Positions 28,263 to 38,357 of a stretch of DNA of 64,000 nucleotides are shown here, piece by piece. Source of the stretch: Ancylobacter mangrovi (lineage in GTDB: Bacteria > Pseudomonadota > Alphaproteobacteria > Rhizobiales > Xanthobacteraceae); contig NZ_JANTHZ010000013.1 of assembly GCF_024752355.1 (NCBI RefSeq), positions 1 through 64,000 on the forward strand, written 5' to 3'. Position 1 is the first letter of the stretch. Each line of letters starts with the position of its first letter. The translations under genes were made by a program, and so were the position numbers. The notes below the pieces were generated by a model. It ran no database searches. It was not told the origin of the DNA and worked only from the letters and a program-made list of their open reading frames with translations.

Positions 28263-29201
28263 ATGAATGCTGTAGTGCAAACCACTCTTGCCGATAGCGT
28301 CGCCCTTTCGGGCGTCGGCGTTCATTCGGGCAAGATGGCGCGGTTGAGCATCGCTCCCGCCGACGCCGACAGCGGCATCGTCTTCCACCGTTCCGACTCC
28401 AACCAGTCCGTGCGGGCCTGCCGCAGCGCCGTGCGCGGCAGCGACCTCGCCACCGTGCTGCGCGATTCGAGCGGCCCTGCGGTCTCCACCGTCGAGCACC
28501 TGCTCGCCTGCTTCTCCGGCCTCGGCATCGACAACGCCCGGGTCGAGATCGACGGGCCGGAAGTGCCGATCCTCGACGGCAGCGCCGACGAGTTCGTCGC
28601 CGCCCTCGACGAGGTCGGCGTGATCGAGACCGGCACCCCGCGCCGCTATCTGCGCGTGCTGAAGCCGGTGCGGGTCGAGACCGAGACCGGCTTCGGCGAG
28701 CTTTCGCCCTACGACGTCGGCTTCCGGCTGGAGGTCGAGATCGATTTCGACCACGCCGCGATCGGCCGCCAGCGCTACGCCGCCACCCTGTCGCCGGACG
28801 TGTTCCGCAAGGATCTGGCGCGGGCGCGCACCTTCGGCTTCTTCTGCGATGTCGAGCGGCTGTGGCAGGCGGGCTTCGCGCTCGGCGCCTCGCTCGACAA
28901 CACGATCTGCCTCGGCGACGACGGGGTGATGAACACCACCGGCCTGCGCTACGCCGACGAGTTCGTGCGCCACAAGGCGCTCGACGCGGTGGGCGACCTC
29001 GCGCTCGGCGGCCTGCCGATGATGGCGCGCTACCGTTCCTATCGCGGCGGCCACAAGCTTAACTTCGCCGTGGTCGACGCGCTGCTGTCGGACCGCTCGG
29101 CCTACGAGATCGTCGAGGCCCGCCTGCCGGCCCGCCGTTCGGTGCGCGGCACGGCCGATGTCGCCGCCGTCGCGGTGCCCGCCTACGCCCCCGAGCTCTG
29201 A
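28263..29201 (+). CDS. lpxC: UDP-3-O-acyl-N-acetylglucosamine deacetylase LpxC
   Basis: 312 residues from the ATG at 28263; a GTG at 28206 would add 19 residues without family counterpart. Zinc ligands His79 (STVEHLLA), His237 and Asp241 (RHKALDAVGDL) and the catalytic His264 (GGHKLN) fall almost exactly at E. coli positions. GVGVHSGK opens the conserved N-terminal part. LpxC performs the committed step of lipid A synthesis. A 297-base gap with a hairpin separates it from ftsZ, so it likely has its own promoter, which may include the TTAA pair at 28190-28203. Confidence 0.96.
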   Translation: MNAVVQTTLADSVALSGVGVHSGKMARLSIAPADADSGIVFHRSDSNQSVRACRSAVRGSDLATVLRDSSGPAVSTVEHLLACFSGLGIDNARVEIDGPEVPILDGSADEFVAALDEVGVIETGTPRRYLRVLKPVRVETETGFGELSPYDVGFRLEVEIDFDHAAIGRQRYAATLSPDVFRKDLARARTFGFFCDVERLWQAGFALGASLDNTICLGDDGVMNTTGLRYADEFVRHKALDAVGDLALGGLPMMARYRSYRGGHKLNFAVVDALLSDRSAYEIVEARLPARRSVRGTADVAAVAVPAYAPEL

Positions 29202-29427
29202 GCGTCCCGCCGGCGTTCCTTGCGCCGTCCTTCCTGTGCCGCGCTTCGTGCCGGATCGGTCGCCCGGGCCGGCCATCGGGCGGCAGCCATGATGCCCGCT
29301 CGGTCTTTTCGGCTTGCCCTCGTGCCGCAGCCACGTTATCGCCGCCATAATGCGGTCGGAAAGCGGCTTTAGCGCGTAGATGCGCGCCGGCCGGGCGACA
29401 TCGACAAGATCGGGATCGATATCTGTG

Positions 29428-30330
29428 ATGCGTCTTCTCTCCTTCGCCCGTCCCGACCTCTCCTCCTCCCGGGACCAGGCGCGGCGAAAGCGCGCCGCCG
29501 GCCTGCTGGCGGTGCGGCTCGCGGGCCTCGTCCTCGTCGGGGCCAGCCTCGGTGGCTGCGCCAGCATGTTCGACACCGACAAGGAAGAGAAGATCTACCC
29601 GGACGTTCCGGCCGAGCAGCGCTACAATGAGGGCCTGACCCTCATGGAGAAGGAAGATTACGGCGAGGCGATCCGCCGCTTCGAGGATGTCGACCGCCAG
29701 CACCCCTATTCGGAGCTGGCGCGCAAGTCGATCCTGATGATCGCCTACATCAACTACAACCAGGGCAATTACGACGAGTGCATCGCGGCCGCGCGCCGCT
29801 ATCTGGCGCTGCATCCGGGCTCCGAGGATGCCGCCTATGCGCAGTACCTGATGGCCTCGTCCTTTTACGACCAAATCCCCGACGTCTCGCGAGACCAGGC
29901 CCGCACCCAGCGCGCCATCGACGCGCTCGACGACGTCGTGCGCAAATATCCCGATTCCGAATACGCCGTCAGCGCCAAGAAGAAGCTGGAAGTCGCCCGC
30001 GACCAGATCGCCGGCAAGGAGATGCTGGTCGGGCGCTACTATCTCGAGCAGCGCAACTATGCCGGCGCGATCAACCGCTTCAAGGTGGTCGTGACGCGCT
30101 ACCAGACCACGCGCCATGTCGAGGAGGCGCTGTACCGCCTGACGGAAGCCTATATGGCGCTCGGCGTCATCAGCGAGGCGCAGACCTCCGCCGCCGTGCT
30201 GGGCTACAATTTCCCGGAGAGCTCCTGGTACAAGGACGCCTTCAAGCTGGTGCAGTCGCGCGGCGTCGACCCCAAGCTCAACGAGGAATCCTGGATCGCC
30301 AAGGCGTTCAAGGGCGTCGGTCTCGGCTGA
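29428..30330 (+). CDS. bamD: Outer membrane protein assembly factor BamD
   Basis: 300 residues starting at MRLLSFARPD. A basic leader and hydrophobic stretch end in the lipobox LGGC, so Cys44 is the lipidation site. TPR repeats follow (YNEGLTLMEKEDYGEAIRRFEDVDRQHPYSELA and further units), with the conserved DQARTQRAIDAL segment, as in BamD/ComL. The protein joins BamA in folding outer membrane beta-barrels. The leader of about 43 residues is long for a lipoprotein. An upstream in-frame start at 29380 is possible. 226 bases separate it from lpxC; nothing recognisable lies there. Confidence 0.93.
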   Translation: MRLLSFARPDLSSSRDQARRKRAAGLLAVRLAGLVLVGASLGGCASMFDTDKEEKIYPDVPAEQRYNEGLTLMEKEDYGEAIRRFEDVDRQHPYSELARKSILMIAYINYNQGNYDECIAAARRYLALHPGSEDAAYAQYLMASSFYDQIPDVSRDQARTQRAIDALDDVVRKYPDSEYAVSAKKKLEVARDQIAGKEMLVGRYYLEQRNYAGAINRFKVVVTRYQTTRHVEEALYRLTEAYMALGVISEAQTSAAVLGYNFPESSWYKDAFKLVQSRGVDPKLNEESWIAKAFKGVGLG

Positions 30331-30408
30331 CGGGCCGCCCGATCGGCCCGCCCCGCGCCGGCCGGCCCCGCATGGCTGGCTTTCCATCCGGCCAGTCGTG
30401 GCATTCTC

Positions 30409-30423
30409 GAACAGAATAAGAAC
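30409..30423 (+). promoter_or_regulatory. LexA (SOS) box upstream of recN
   Basis: GAAC at 30409-30412 and GAAC at 30420-30423 are separated by exactly seven bases. This is the alphaproteobacterial LexA operator (GTTC-N7-GTTC read on the other strand). It lies 78 bases before recN, a classical SOS gene, in the only intergenic space upstream of it. Confidence 0.78.
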
Positions 30424-30501
30424 ACCGGTGCGTCCGCGCCTGCGACCTGCTAAAAGGGGCGGGGTCGCCGTACCCTGCGGATTCGTTGTGGAGCGTCACG
30501 C

Positions 30502-32181
30502 ATGCTGGCCGCCCTGTCGATCAGGGACATCGTCCTCATCGAGCGGCTCGACCTTTCCTTCCTGCCCGGCCTGACCGTGCTGACCGGCGAGACCGGCGCC
30601 GGCAAGTCGATCCTGCTCGACGCCTTCACCCTCGCCCTCGGCGGGCGGGGCGACGGGGCGCTGGTGCGCCACGGGGCGGGGCAAGGGCAGGTGACGGCCG
30701 AGTTCGACATCGCCGCCGACCACCCCGTGCGGGCGCTGCTGGCGGACGCCGGCATCGACGATGACGGCGCGCTGGTACTGCGGCGGATGCAGCACGCGGA
30801 CGGGCGCACCCGCGCCTTCGTCAACGACCAGTCGGTGAGCGCGCAGATGCTGCGCAGCGTCGGCCGGCGGCTGGTCGAGATCCATGGCCAGCACGACGAC
30901 CGGGCACTGGTCGATGCCACCTCGCACCGCGCGCTGCTCGACGCCTATGGCGGCCTCACCGGCCTTGCCGAGGAGGTGGGCGGCCTGTGGCGGGGCTGGC
31001 GCGAGGCGCGCAAGGCGGCGGCGCAGGAGAAGGCGCGGCTCGATGAGGCCGCCAAGGAGGCGGACTATATCCGCCATTCGGTCGAGGAACTGAACGCGCT
31101 GGCGCCCGAGCCCGGCGAGGAGGACCGTCTGGCCGATCGGCGGGCGGAGATGATGCGTTTCGAGAAGATCGCCAGCGACCTCAACGAGGCGCAGGAGGCG
31201 GTGGGCGGCGCCGCCTCGCCGATCCCGGGCCTCGCCGCCGCCGTGCGCCGGCTGGAGCGCCGTGCGGGAGAGGCGGACAAGCTGGTGCGCCCGGCGGTGG
31301 AGGCGATCGACGCCGCGCTCAACGCGCTGGACCTCGCCCGCACCCATCTCGACGAGGCGCTGCGCGAGGCCGATTTCGACCCGCTGGAGCTGGAGCGGAT
31401 CGAGGAGCGGCTGTTCGCGCTGCGCGCGGCGGCGCGCAAATTCTCCTGCACGGTCGAGGACCTGCCGGCGGTCGCGGCGCGCTTCGCCGACGACCTCGAC
31501 GCGCTCGACCACGGCGCGGAGGCGCTGCGGGCGCTGGAGGCGAAGGCGCAGGAGACCGAGGCGATCTATCGCGCGGCGGCGCGCGACCTGTCCGGGCGCC
31601 GCCATCTCGCGGCGGCGGCGCTCGACGCGGCGGTGAATGCCGAGCTCGGGCCGCTGAAGCTCGAGCGCGCGCGCTTCATCACTCAGTGCCAGAGCGACGA
31701 GGCCGACGAGCAGGCCGACGGCTTCGACCGGGTCGAGTTCTGGGTGCAGACCAATCCCGGCACGCGTCCCGGCCCGATGATGAAGGTCGCCTCCGGCGGC
31801 GAGCTCGCCCGCTTCCTGCTGGCGCTGAAGGTGGTGCTGGCCGACAAGGGCTCGGCGCCGACGCTGGTGTTCGACGAGATCGACACCGGGGTCGGCGGCG
31901 CGGTGGCGGACGCGATCGGCGCCCGCCTCGCCCGCCTCGCCGAGCGCTCGCAGGTGGTGGCCGTGACCCACGCTCCGCAGGTGGCGGCGCGGGCGGGCCA
32001 CCATTTCCGCATCGCCAAGGAGATGGTGGCGGAGCAGGACCGGGTGGCGACCAGCGTCGCTCCGCTCGCTCCCGACCACCGCCGCGAGGAGATCGCGCGC
32101 ATGCTCTCCGGCGCCGAGATCACCACCGAGGCGCGGGCGGCGGCGGAGCGGCTTCTCAAGAGCGCCGAATCCGCTACATAG
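30502..32181 (+). CDS. recN: DNA repair protein RecN
   Basis: 559 residues, SMC-like ATPase. Walker A GETGAGKS (29-36) with the N-terminal LSIRDIVLIERLDLSF, the IHGQHDDRALVD segment, a central coiled-coil region (about 160-370), and the C-terminal ASGGELARF signature plus Walker B LVFDEIDTGVGG. RecN helps repair double-strand breaks. A LexA box upstream indicates SOS induction. The gene ends 6 bases before ligA, so DNA damage may also raise ligA transcription. Confidence 0.96.
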   Translation: MLAALSIRDIVLIERLDLSFLPGLTVLTGETGAGKSILLDAFTLALGGRGDGALVRHGAGQGQVTAEFDIAADHPVRALLADAGIDDDGALVLRRMQHADGRTRAFVNDQSVSAQMLRSVGRRLVEIHGQHDDRALVDATSHRALLDAYGGLTGLAEEVGGLWRGWREARKAAAQEKARLDEAAKEADYIRHSVEELNALAPEPGEEDRLADRRAEMMRFEKIASDLNEAQEAVGGAASPIPGLAAAVRRLERRAGEADKLVRPAVEAIDAALNALDLARTHLDEALREADFDPLELERIEERLFALRAAARKFSCTVEDLPAVAARFADDLDALDHGAEALRALEAKAQETEAIYRAAARDLSGRRHLAAAALDAAVNAELGPLKLERARFITQCQSDEADEQADGFDRVEFWVQTNPGTRPGPMMKVASGGELARFLLALKVVLADKGSAPTLVFDEIDTGVGGAVADAIGARLARLAERSQVVAVTHAPQVAARAGHHFRIAKEMVAEQDRVATSVAPLAPDHRREEIARMLSGAEITTEARAAAERLLKSAESAT

Positions 32182-34377
<2,196 letters not shown>

Positions 34378-34422
34378 GCGTCGCGCCGCTTTCCGCAGCG
34401 CTCTCTGCGCCCGGGCGCAAGA

Positions 34423-34455
34423 AAGGCCGCCGCGAGGAGGACACGCGACGGCCTT
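34423..34455 (+). terminator. Hairpin after ligA, possible terminator
   Basis: AAGGCCG and CGCG on the left (34423-34434) pair with CGCG and CGGCCTT on the right (34444-34455), with one internal mismatch and a 9-base loop. There is no T tract. It lies 46 bases after the ligA stop, so it may end the recN-ligA transcript. Confidence 0.4.
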
Positions 34456-34487
34456 CGCCTTCCCGAAAGGTCGGATCGGCCGGGTCG

Positions 34488-34575
34488 GACCCGGTCAGGC
34501 TTGACCCGTCAGGTTTGGCCCGGCCAGTTCCGACCCGGTCAGGTCGGGACCGCCCGGTCAGACCCGCCCGGTCAG
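34488..34575. repeat. Degenerate CCCGGTCAGG direct repeats
   Basis: Five or six imperfect copies of a unit close to GACCCGGTCAGG occur at about 34488, 34503, 34517, 34532, 34550 and 34566, with spacing near 15 bases. The repeats lie between ligA and the convergent DUF3309 gene and run over the last codons of that gene. Confidence 0.6.
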
Positions 34576-34710
34576 CATCATCACGACCAGCACTACGAGC
34601 AGGATGGTAACGATGCCGCTGGGGCCATAACCCCAACTGCGGCTGTAACCCCAGCTCGGCAGCGCGCCGATCAGAATCAGAATGAGAATGACGAGAAGAA
34701 TGGTGGTCAT
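34558..34710 (-). CDS. DUF3309 family small membrane peptide
   Basis: 50 residues, start at MTTILLVILILILIGALPSWGYS with a GGAGG ribosome site 8 bases upstream. Two hydrophobic segments flank a short loop with SWGYSRSWGYGPSG, which is the layout of DUF3309 proteins. They are very common in alphaproteobacteria; the function is unknown. Its 3' end carries the repeat units that continue toward ligA, and it converges on ligA. Confidence 0.85.
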   Translation of the reverse strand: MTTILLVILILILIGALPSWGYSRSWGYGPSGIVTILLVVLVVMMLTGRV

Positions 34711-34895
34711 CCGACGCCTCCGTCTGCCCCGTTGTAACGATCGGAGTGGTAACGCGGCGTCCGAATGATCGTTCCATAGGCGCAAGCGGATGCTTCCGGC
34801 GCGCTTCTCTTGCGCCGGCGTTCCCTATACAGCCCGGTGTCTTGCTGCGGATGGTCTCGCGCGGCCGGTTCTCTTGAGGCCGCCGCGCGGTCCGG

Positions 34896-36728
34896 TCAGT
34901 CCGCCAGCGGCGCGGTGGCGGCCTCGAGCCATGCCCGGGTGGGGCCGTCGACCAGCGGGCCGACCTCGGCGCGCACCCGCGCGTGATAGGCGTCGAGCCA
35001 GGCGGCCTCCTCCGGCGTGAGCAGGGCGCGCTCGACGACGCGGCGGTCGAACGGGGCGAGCGTCAGCGTCTCGAAGGCGAGCAGCGGCTTCTCCGCGCCC
35101 TCGACCGTGGGCGCCTCGACCACGATCTCGAGGTTCTCCAGCCGGATGCCGAAGGCGCCGGTCTTGTAGTAGCCGGGCTCGTTGGAGAGCACCATGCCGC
35201 GCGCCAGCGCCACGGTGCCGAGCTTGGAGATGCGCGCCGGGCCCTCATGGACCGACAGATAGGCGCCGACGCCATGGCCGGTGCCGTGGTCGAAGTCGAC
35301 GCCCGCCGCCCACAGGAACTGGCGCGCGAAGGGATCGAGCTGGGCGCCGGAGGTGCCGGCCGGGAACACGGCGCGGGCGATGGCGATGTGGCCCTTCAGC
35401 ACGCGGGTGAAGCGGTCGCGCATCTCCGCGCTCGGCTCGCCGACGATGATGGTGCGGGTGACGTCGGTGGTGCCGTCCTCGTACTGCGCTCCGGAATCGA
35501 TCAGGAACAGCTCGCCGGCGCGGATCGGCCGGTTGGTCGCCTCGGTGACGCGGTAGTGCACGATGGCGCCGTTGGCGCCGGCCCCGGCGATGGTGGGGAA
35601 GGACACGTCCTTGAGCGCGCCGGTCTCGCGGCGGAAGGTCTCGAGCGCGGCCACGGCGTCGATCTCGGTGAGCCCGCCCTTGGGCGCCTCGGCGTCGAAC
35701 CAGGCGAGGAAGCGGGCCAGCGCGGCGCCGTCGCGCAGATGCGCGGCGCGCATGCCGGCGAGTTCGGCCGCGTTCTTCGCCGCCTGCATCAGCGCCACCG
35801 GGCTCGGGCCGGTCGAGACCCTGCCGCCGGCCGCCTCGATGCGCGCGGCGAACAGGGCCGGGGCGGTCGCCTGGTCGAGCCGGATCACCGCGCCGCCGGT
35901 TGCGGCCTTGTCGATCGCCCGGTCGAGGAACACCGGCTCGATGATCTCGGCGTGATGGGCGAGCTCGTGGCGGGCGGTGTTGGAGAGCTTGCGCCCGTCG
36001 ATGAACAGGCTGGCGCGGCCCTCGCGCGGGACGATGGCCCAGGAGAGCGGCAGCGGGGTGAAGGCGACGTCGCCGCCGCGTATGTTGAAGCTCCAGGCGA
36101 CGGCGTGCGGGTCGGAAATCACCAGCGCGTCGAGCTTCTCCTCGGCGAGCGCGGTGCGGATGCGGGCGAGCTTGTCCTCCGTGCTCTCGCCGGCGAGGGC
36201 GAGGTCGCGTAGCTCCACCGGGGCGGTCGGGGCGGACGGGCGATCCGCCCACACGGCGTCGACCGGGTTGCCGTCGACCGCCACCAGCACCGCCTCGGCG
36301 GCGGCCGCCGCCCGCTCGAGCTTGTCGAGCCCGGCGACCGTCACCAGCCACGGGTCGTAGCCGAAGCGCGCGCCGGCGGGCAGGTGCTTCTCCAGCCAGC
36401 GCTCGGGCGACGTTTCGGCCAGCGGCACGACCTCGAAGGATTGAGTGTCGACCTGGTCCGCCGCCTGCAGCGTGTAGCGCCCGTCGACGACGATCGCCGC
36501 CTCCTCGCGCAGCACCAGCGCGACGCCGGCCGAGCCGGTGAAGCCGGTAAGCCAGGCCAGCCGCTCGTCGCAGGGGGCGACATATTCGTTCTGGTGCGCG
36601 TCGGCGCGCGGCACGATGAAGCCGTCGAGCCCGCGCCGCTCCAGCTCCGCGCGTAGCAGCGCGAGGCGCTGGGTGCCGAGCGAGGGGGCGGCGGCGTCGG
36701 CGAAGGTCTGGAACCTGGCTTCGAACAT
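34896..36728 (-). CDS. Xaa-Pro aminopeptidase, M24 family, three-domain type
   Basis: 610 residues. Two creatinase-like N-terminal domains (about 1-160 and 165-310) precede a pita-bread M24 catalytic domain. Metal ligands are visible: DSGAQYEDGTTDVTRT (two Asp), HGTGHGVG (His), SNEPGYY (Glu) and LENLEIV (Glu). The protein cleaves the N-terminal residue before proline. The length matches the eukaryote-like XPNPEP1 class rather than the shorter E. coli PepP. No signal peptide. A 21-base gap separates it from the LysE gene upstream, suggesting co-transcription. Confidence 0.92.
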   Translation of the reverse strand: MFEARFQTFADAAAPSLGTQRLALLRAELERRGLDGFIVPRADAHQNEYVAPCDERLAWLTGFTGSAGVALVLREEAAIVVDGRYTLQAADQVDTQSFEVVPLAETSPERWLEKHLPAGARFGYDPWLVTVAGLDKLERAAAAAEAVLVAVDGNPVDAVWADRPSAPTAPVELRDLALAGESTEDKLARIRTALAEEKLDALVISDPHAVAWSFNIRGGDVAFTPLPLSWAIVPREGRASLFIDGRKLSNTARHELAHHAEIIEPVFLDRAIDKAATGGAVIRLDQATAPALFAARIEAAGGRVSTGPSPVALMQAAKNAAELAGMRAAHLRDGAALARFLAWFDAEAPKGGLTEIDAVAALETFRRETGALKDVSFPTIAGAGANGAIVHYRVTEATNRPIRAGELFLIDSGAQYEDGTTDVTRTIIVGEPSAEMRDRFTRVLKGHIAIARAVFPAGTSGAQLDPFARQFLWAAGVDFDHGTGHGVGAYLSVHEGPARISKLGTVALARGMVLSNEPGYYKTGAFGIRLENLEIVVEAPTVEGAEKPLLAFETLTLAPFDRRVVERALLTPEEAAWLDAYHARVRAEVGPLVDGPTRAWLEAATAPLAD

Positions 36729-36749
36729 GAGTGGCGGTCCGTTGCGGCG

Positions 36750-37379
36750 TCAGGAGCGTTGGGCGATGCCGCGGCCGGCATCGAGAAGCGACTTGGCACC
36801 GAACGCGATGAACATCAACCCGACGAGGCGGGTGATGGCGGTGCCGTGGCGCAGGAAGAAGCGCCGCACCGGCGCGAGACCCGCCGCCCAGACCAGGATG
36901 ATGTCGGCCAGCACGAAGCCGGCGAAGGCGGCGACGAGCAGGCGCGGCGCCGCGTCCCAGGACAGCCCGGCGGCGTAATGCGCGGTCAGCGCCGTGAACA
37001 TGGCGACCGAGACCGGGTACGCCTTCGGATTGGTGAGGCCGAACAGCACGCCGGTCATCACCGGCCGGCTGGCGCCCACCGGCGCCGGGGTGCCGCCGCG
37101 CGACATCACCGCCTTGAAGCCGAGCCAGCACAGATAGAGGCCGCAGGCGATGCCGAGCAGGTCGAACAGCAGCGGGCCGAGCTGGTTGACGCCGATGATG
37201 GCGGCGAAGGCGAGCGCGGTCCAGAACAGGTCGCCCACCAGATGCCCGCCGACGAAGCGTGCACCCGCCGCGCGGCCCTGGGTGGCGGCGAGCGAGAACA
37301 GGGCGAGGAAGGCCGGCCCGGGGGACAGCACATAGAGCGCGCCCGCGAGGGCGGTCATGAGATAAAGACCATAGGACAT
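36750..37379 (-). CDS. LysE family amino acid exporter
   Basis: 209 residues from MSYGLYLMTALAGAL. Five or six membrane segments, the SPGPAFL motif near residue 20, GGHLVGD and LTNPKAY in the middle are typical of the LysE/RhtB translocators, which export amino acids or their derivatives. The substrate cannot be predicted. It is transcribed away from a periplasmic solute-binding protein gene with 90 bases between the starts. The same frame stays open for 1.1 kb upstream as antisense of uvrD, which is an artefact. Confidence 0.9.
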   Translation of the reverse strand: MSYGLYLMTALAGALYVLSPGPAFLALFSLAATQGRAAGARFVGGHLVGDLFWTALAFAAIIGVNQLGPLLFDLLGIACGLYLCWLGFKAVMSRGGTPAPVGASRPVMTGVLFGLTNPKAYPVSVAMFTALTAHYAAGLSWDAAPRLLVAAFAGFVLADIILVWAAGLAPVRRFFLRHGTAITRLVGLMFIAFGAKSLLDAGRGIAQRS

Positions 37380-37469
37380 GGAAAGGACCGGCTGGACTGG
37401 CTGGAGTGGATGGGTCAGCATCGGAGCGAACGGAGACCGCGTCAATCGCCTCGGCGCATGGGAGACTCC

Positions 37470-38285
37470 ATGATCGCGGCCTTGCGTCTGCTGCTCCTCG
37501 TGGGCCTTTGGATACTCGCCGGTGCCGGCGCACCGGCGGCCTTCGCGCAGCCGGCCGATTCGCCCGCCGGGCCGGCGCCGATCCGCGTCGGCACCTTTCC
37601 CGACAACAAGCCGTGGGAGTTCCACGACCCTTCCGGCGCGCTGGTGGGATTCGAGGTCGACACGATCGAGGCGATCGCCGGCGAGATGGGGCGGCAGGTG
37701 GTGTTCGTGCCGATGCCGTTCCAGGAGCTGATGCCCGCGCTGGAGGCGGGGCGGATCGACGTCGCCATGTGCTCGATCACGCTGACCGCGGCGCGGCTGA
37801 AGACGTTCGATTCGACGCAGCCCTATTACGATACCTCGCAGGGCATCGTCGTGCTCAAGACCTCGCACATACGCGCGCTCACCGACCTGAAGGGCAAGAC
37901 CGTCAGCGTCGAGCCGGGGACGACGAACGAGCAGTGGCTGACGCGGAACGCGCAGCACTACGGCTTCGGCCCCATCGTGCCGGTGCAAGGGCTCGACGCG
38001 GCGGTCGACATGCTGCACCGCCGGCAGGTGGACGCCTATTTCGGCGACCTGCCGGCGCTGCTCTACCGGCTGCTGAAGGCGCCGGACCTCGCCGTGGTGC
38101 AGCGCCTGCCGACCGACGACCGCTACGGCATGCTGCTGGCGCGCCATTCGCCGCTGACCGCCCCGCTCGACGCGGCGCTGTCCGCGATCAAGAAGGACGG
38201 CACCATGGCACGCATCCACGAGCGCTGGTTCGGCAGCCTGCCGCCGCCCGGCTCGCCGGTGGTTAAGGCGCTGCCGCGCCCCTGA
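37470..38285 (+). CDS. Transporter substrate-binding protein, amino-acid family 3
   Basis: 271 residues from the ATG at 37470, which has GGAG 5 bases before it; an ATG at 37458 adds four residues. A Sec signal peptide (about 1-27) precedes the periplasmic-binding fold: IRVGTFPDNKPWEFHDPSGALVGFEVD, then SITLTAARLKTFDSTQPYYDTSQGIVV and LKGKTVSVEPGTTNEQWL. These are signatures of bacterial solute-binding family 3, which usually delivers amino acids to an ABC permease. No permease or ATPase gene is adjacent. Confidence 0.88.
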   Translation: MIAALRLLLLVGLWILAGAGAPAAFAQPADSPAGPAPIRVGTFPDNKPWEFHDPSGALVGFEVDTIEAIAGEMGRQVVFVPMPFQELMPALEAGRIDVAMCSITLTAARLKTFDSTQPYYDTSQGIVVLKTSHIRALTDLKGKTVSVEPGTTNEQWLTRNAQHYGFGPIVPVQGLDAAVDMLHRRQVDAYFGDLPALLYRLLKAPDLAVVQRLPTDDRYGMLLARHSPLTAPLDAALSAIKKDGTMARIHERWFGSLPPPGSPVVKALPRP

Positions 38286-38357
38286 CCGGCGCAAAAAGGC
38301 GCCGCCCTCGCCAAACGGGCATGCCGGTGCCATTTTGTTCGCGCAGGAATCACGTGC

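Noticed and set aside
38334..38350. GTTC-N7-AATC before uvrD as a possible LexA box
   Set aside because: Only one half-site is intact; the second differs in two bases, so it is too weak to report as a regulatory site.
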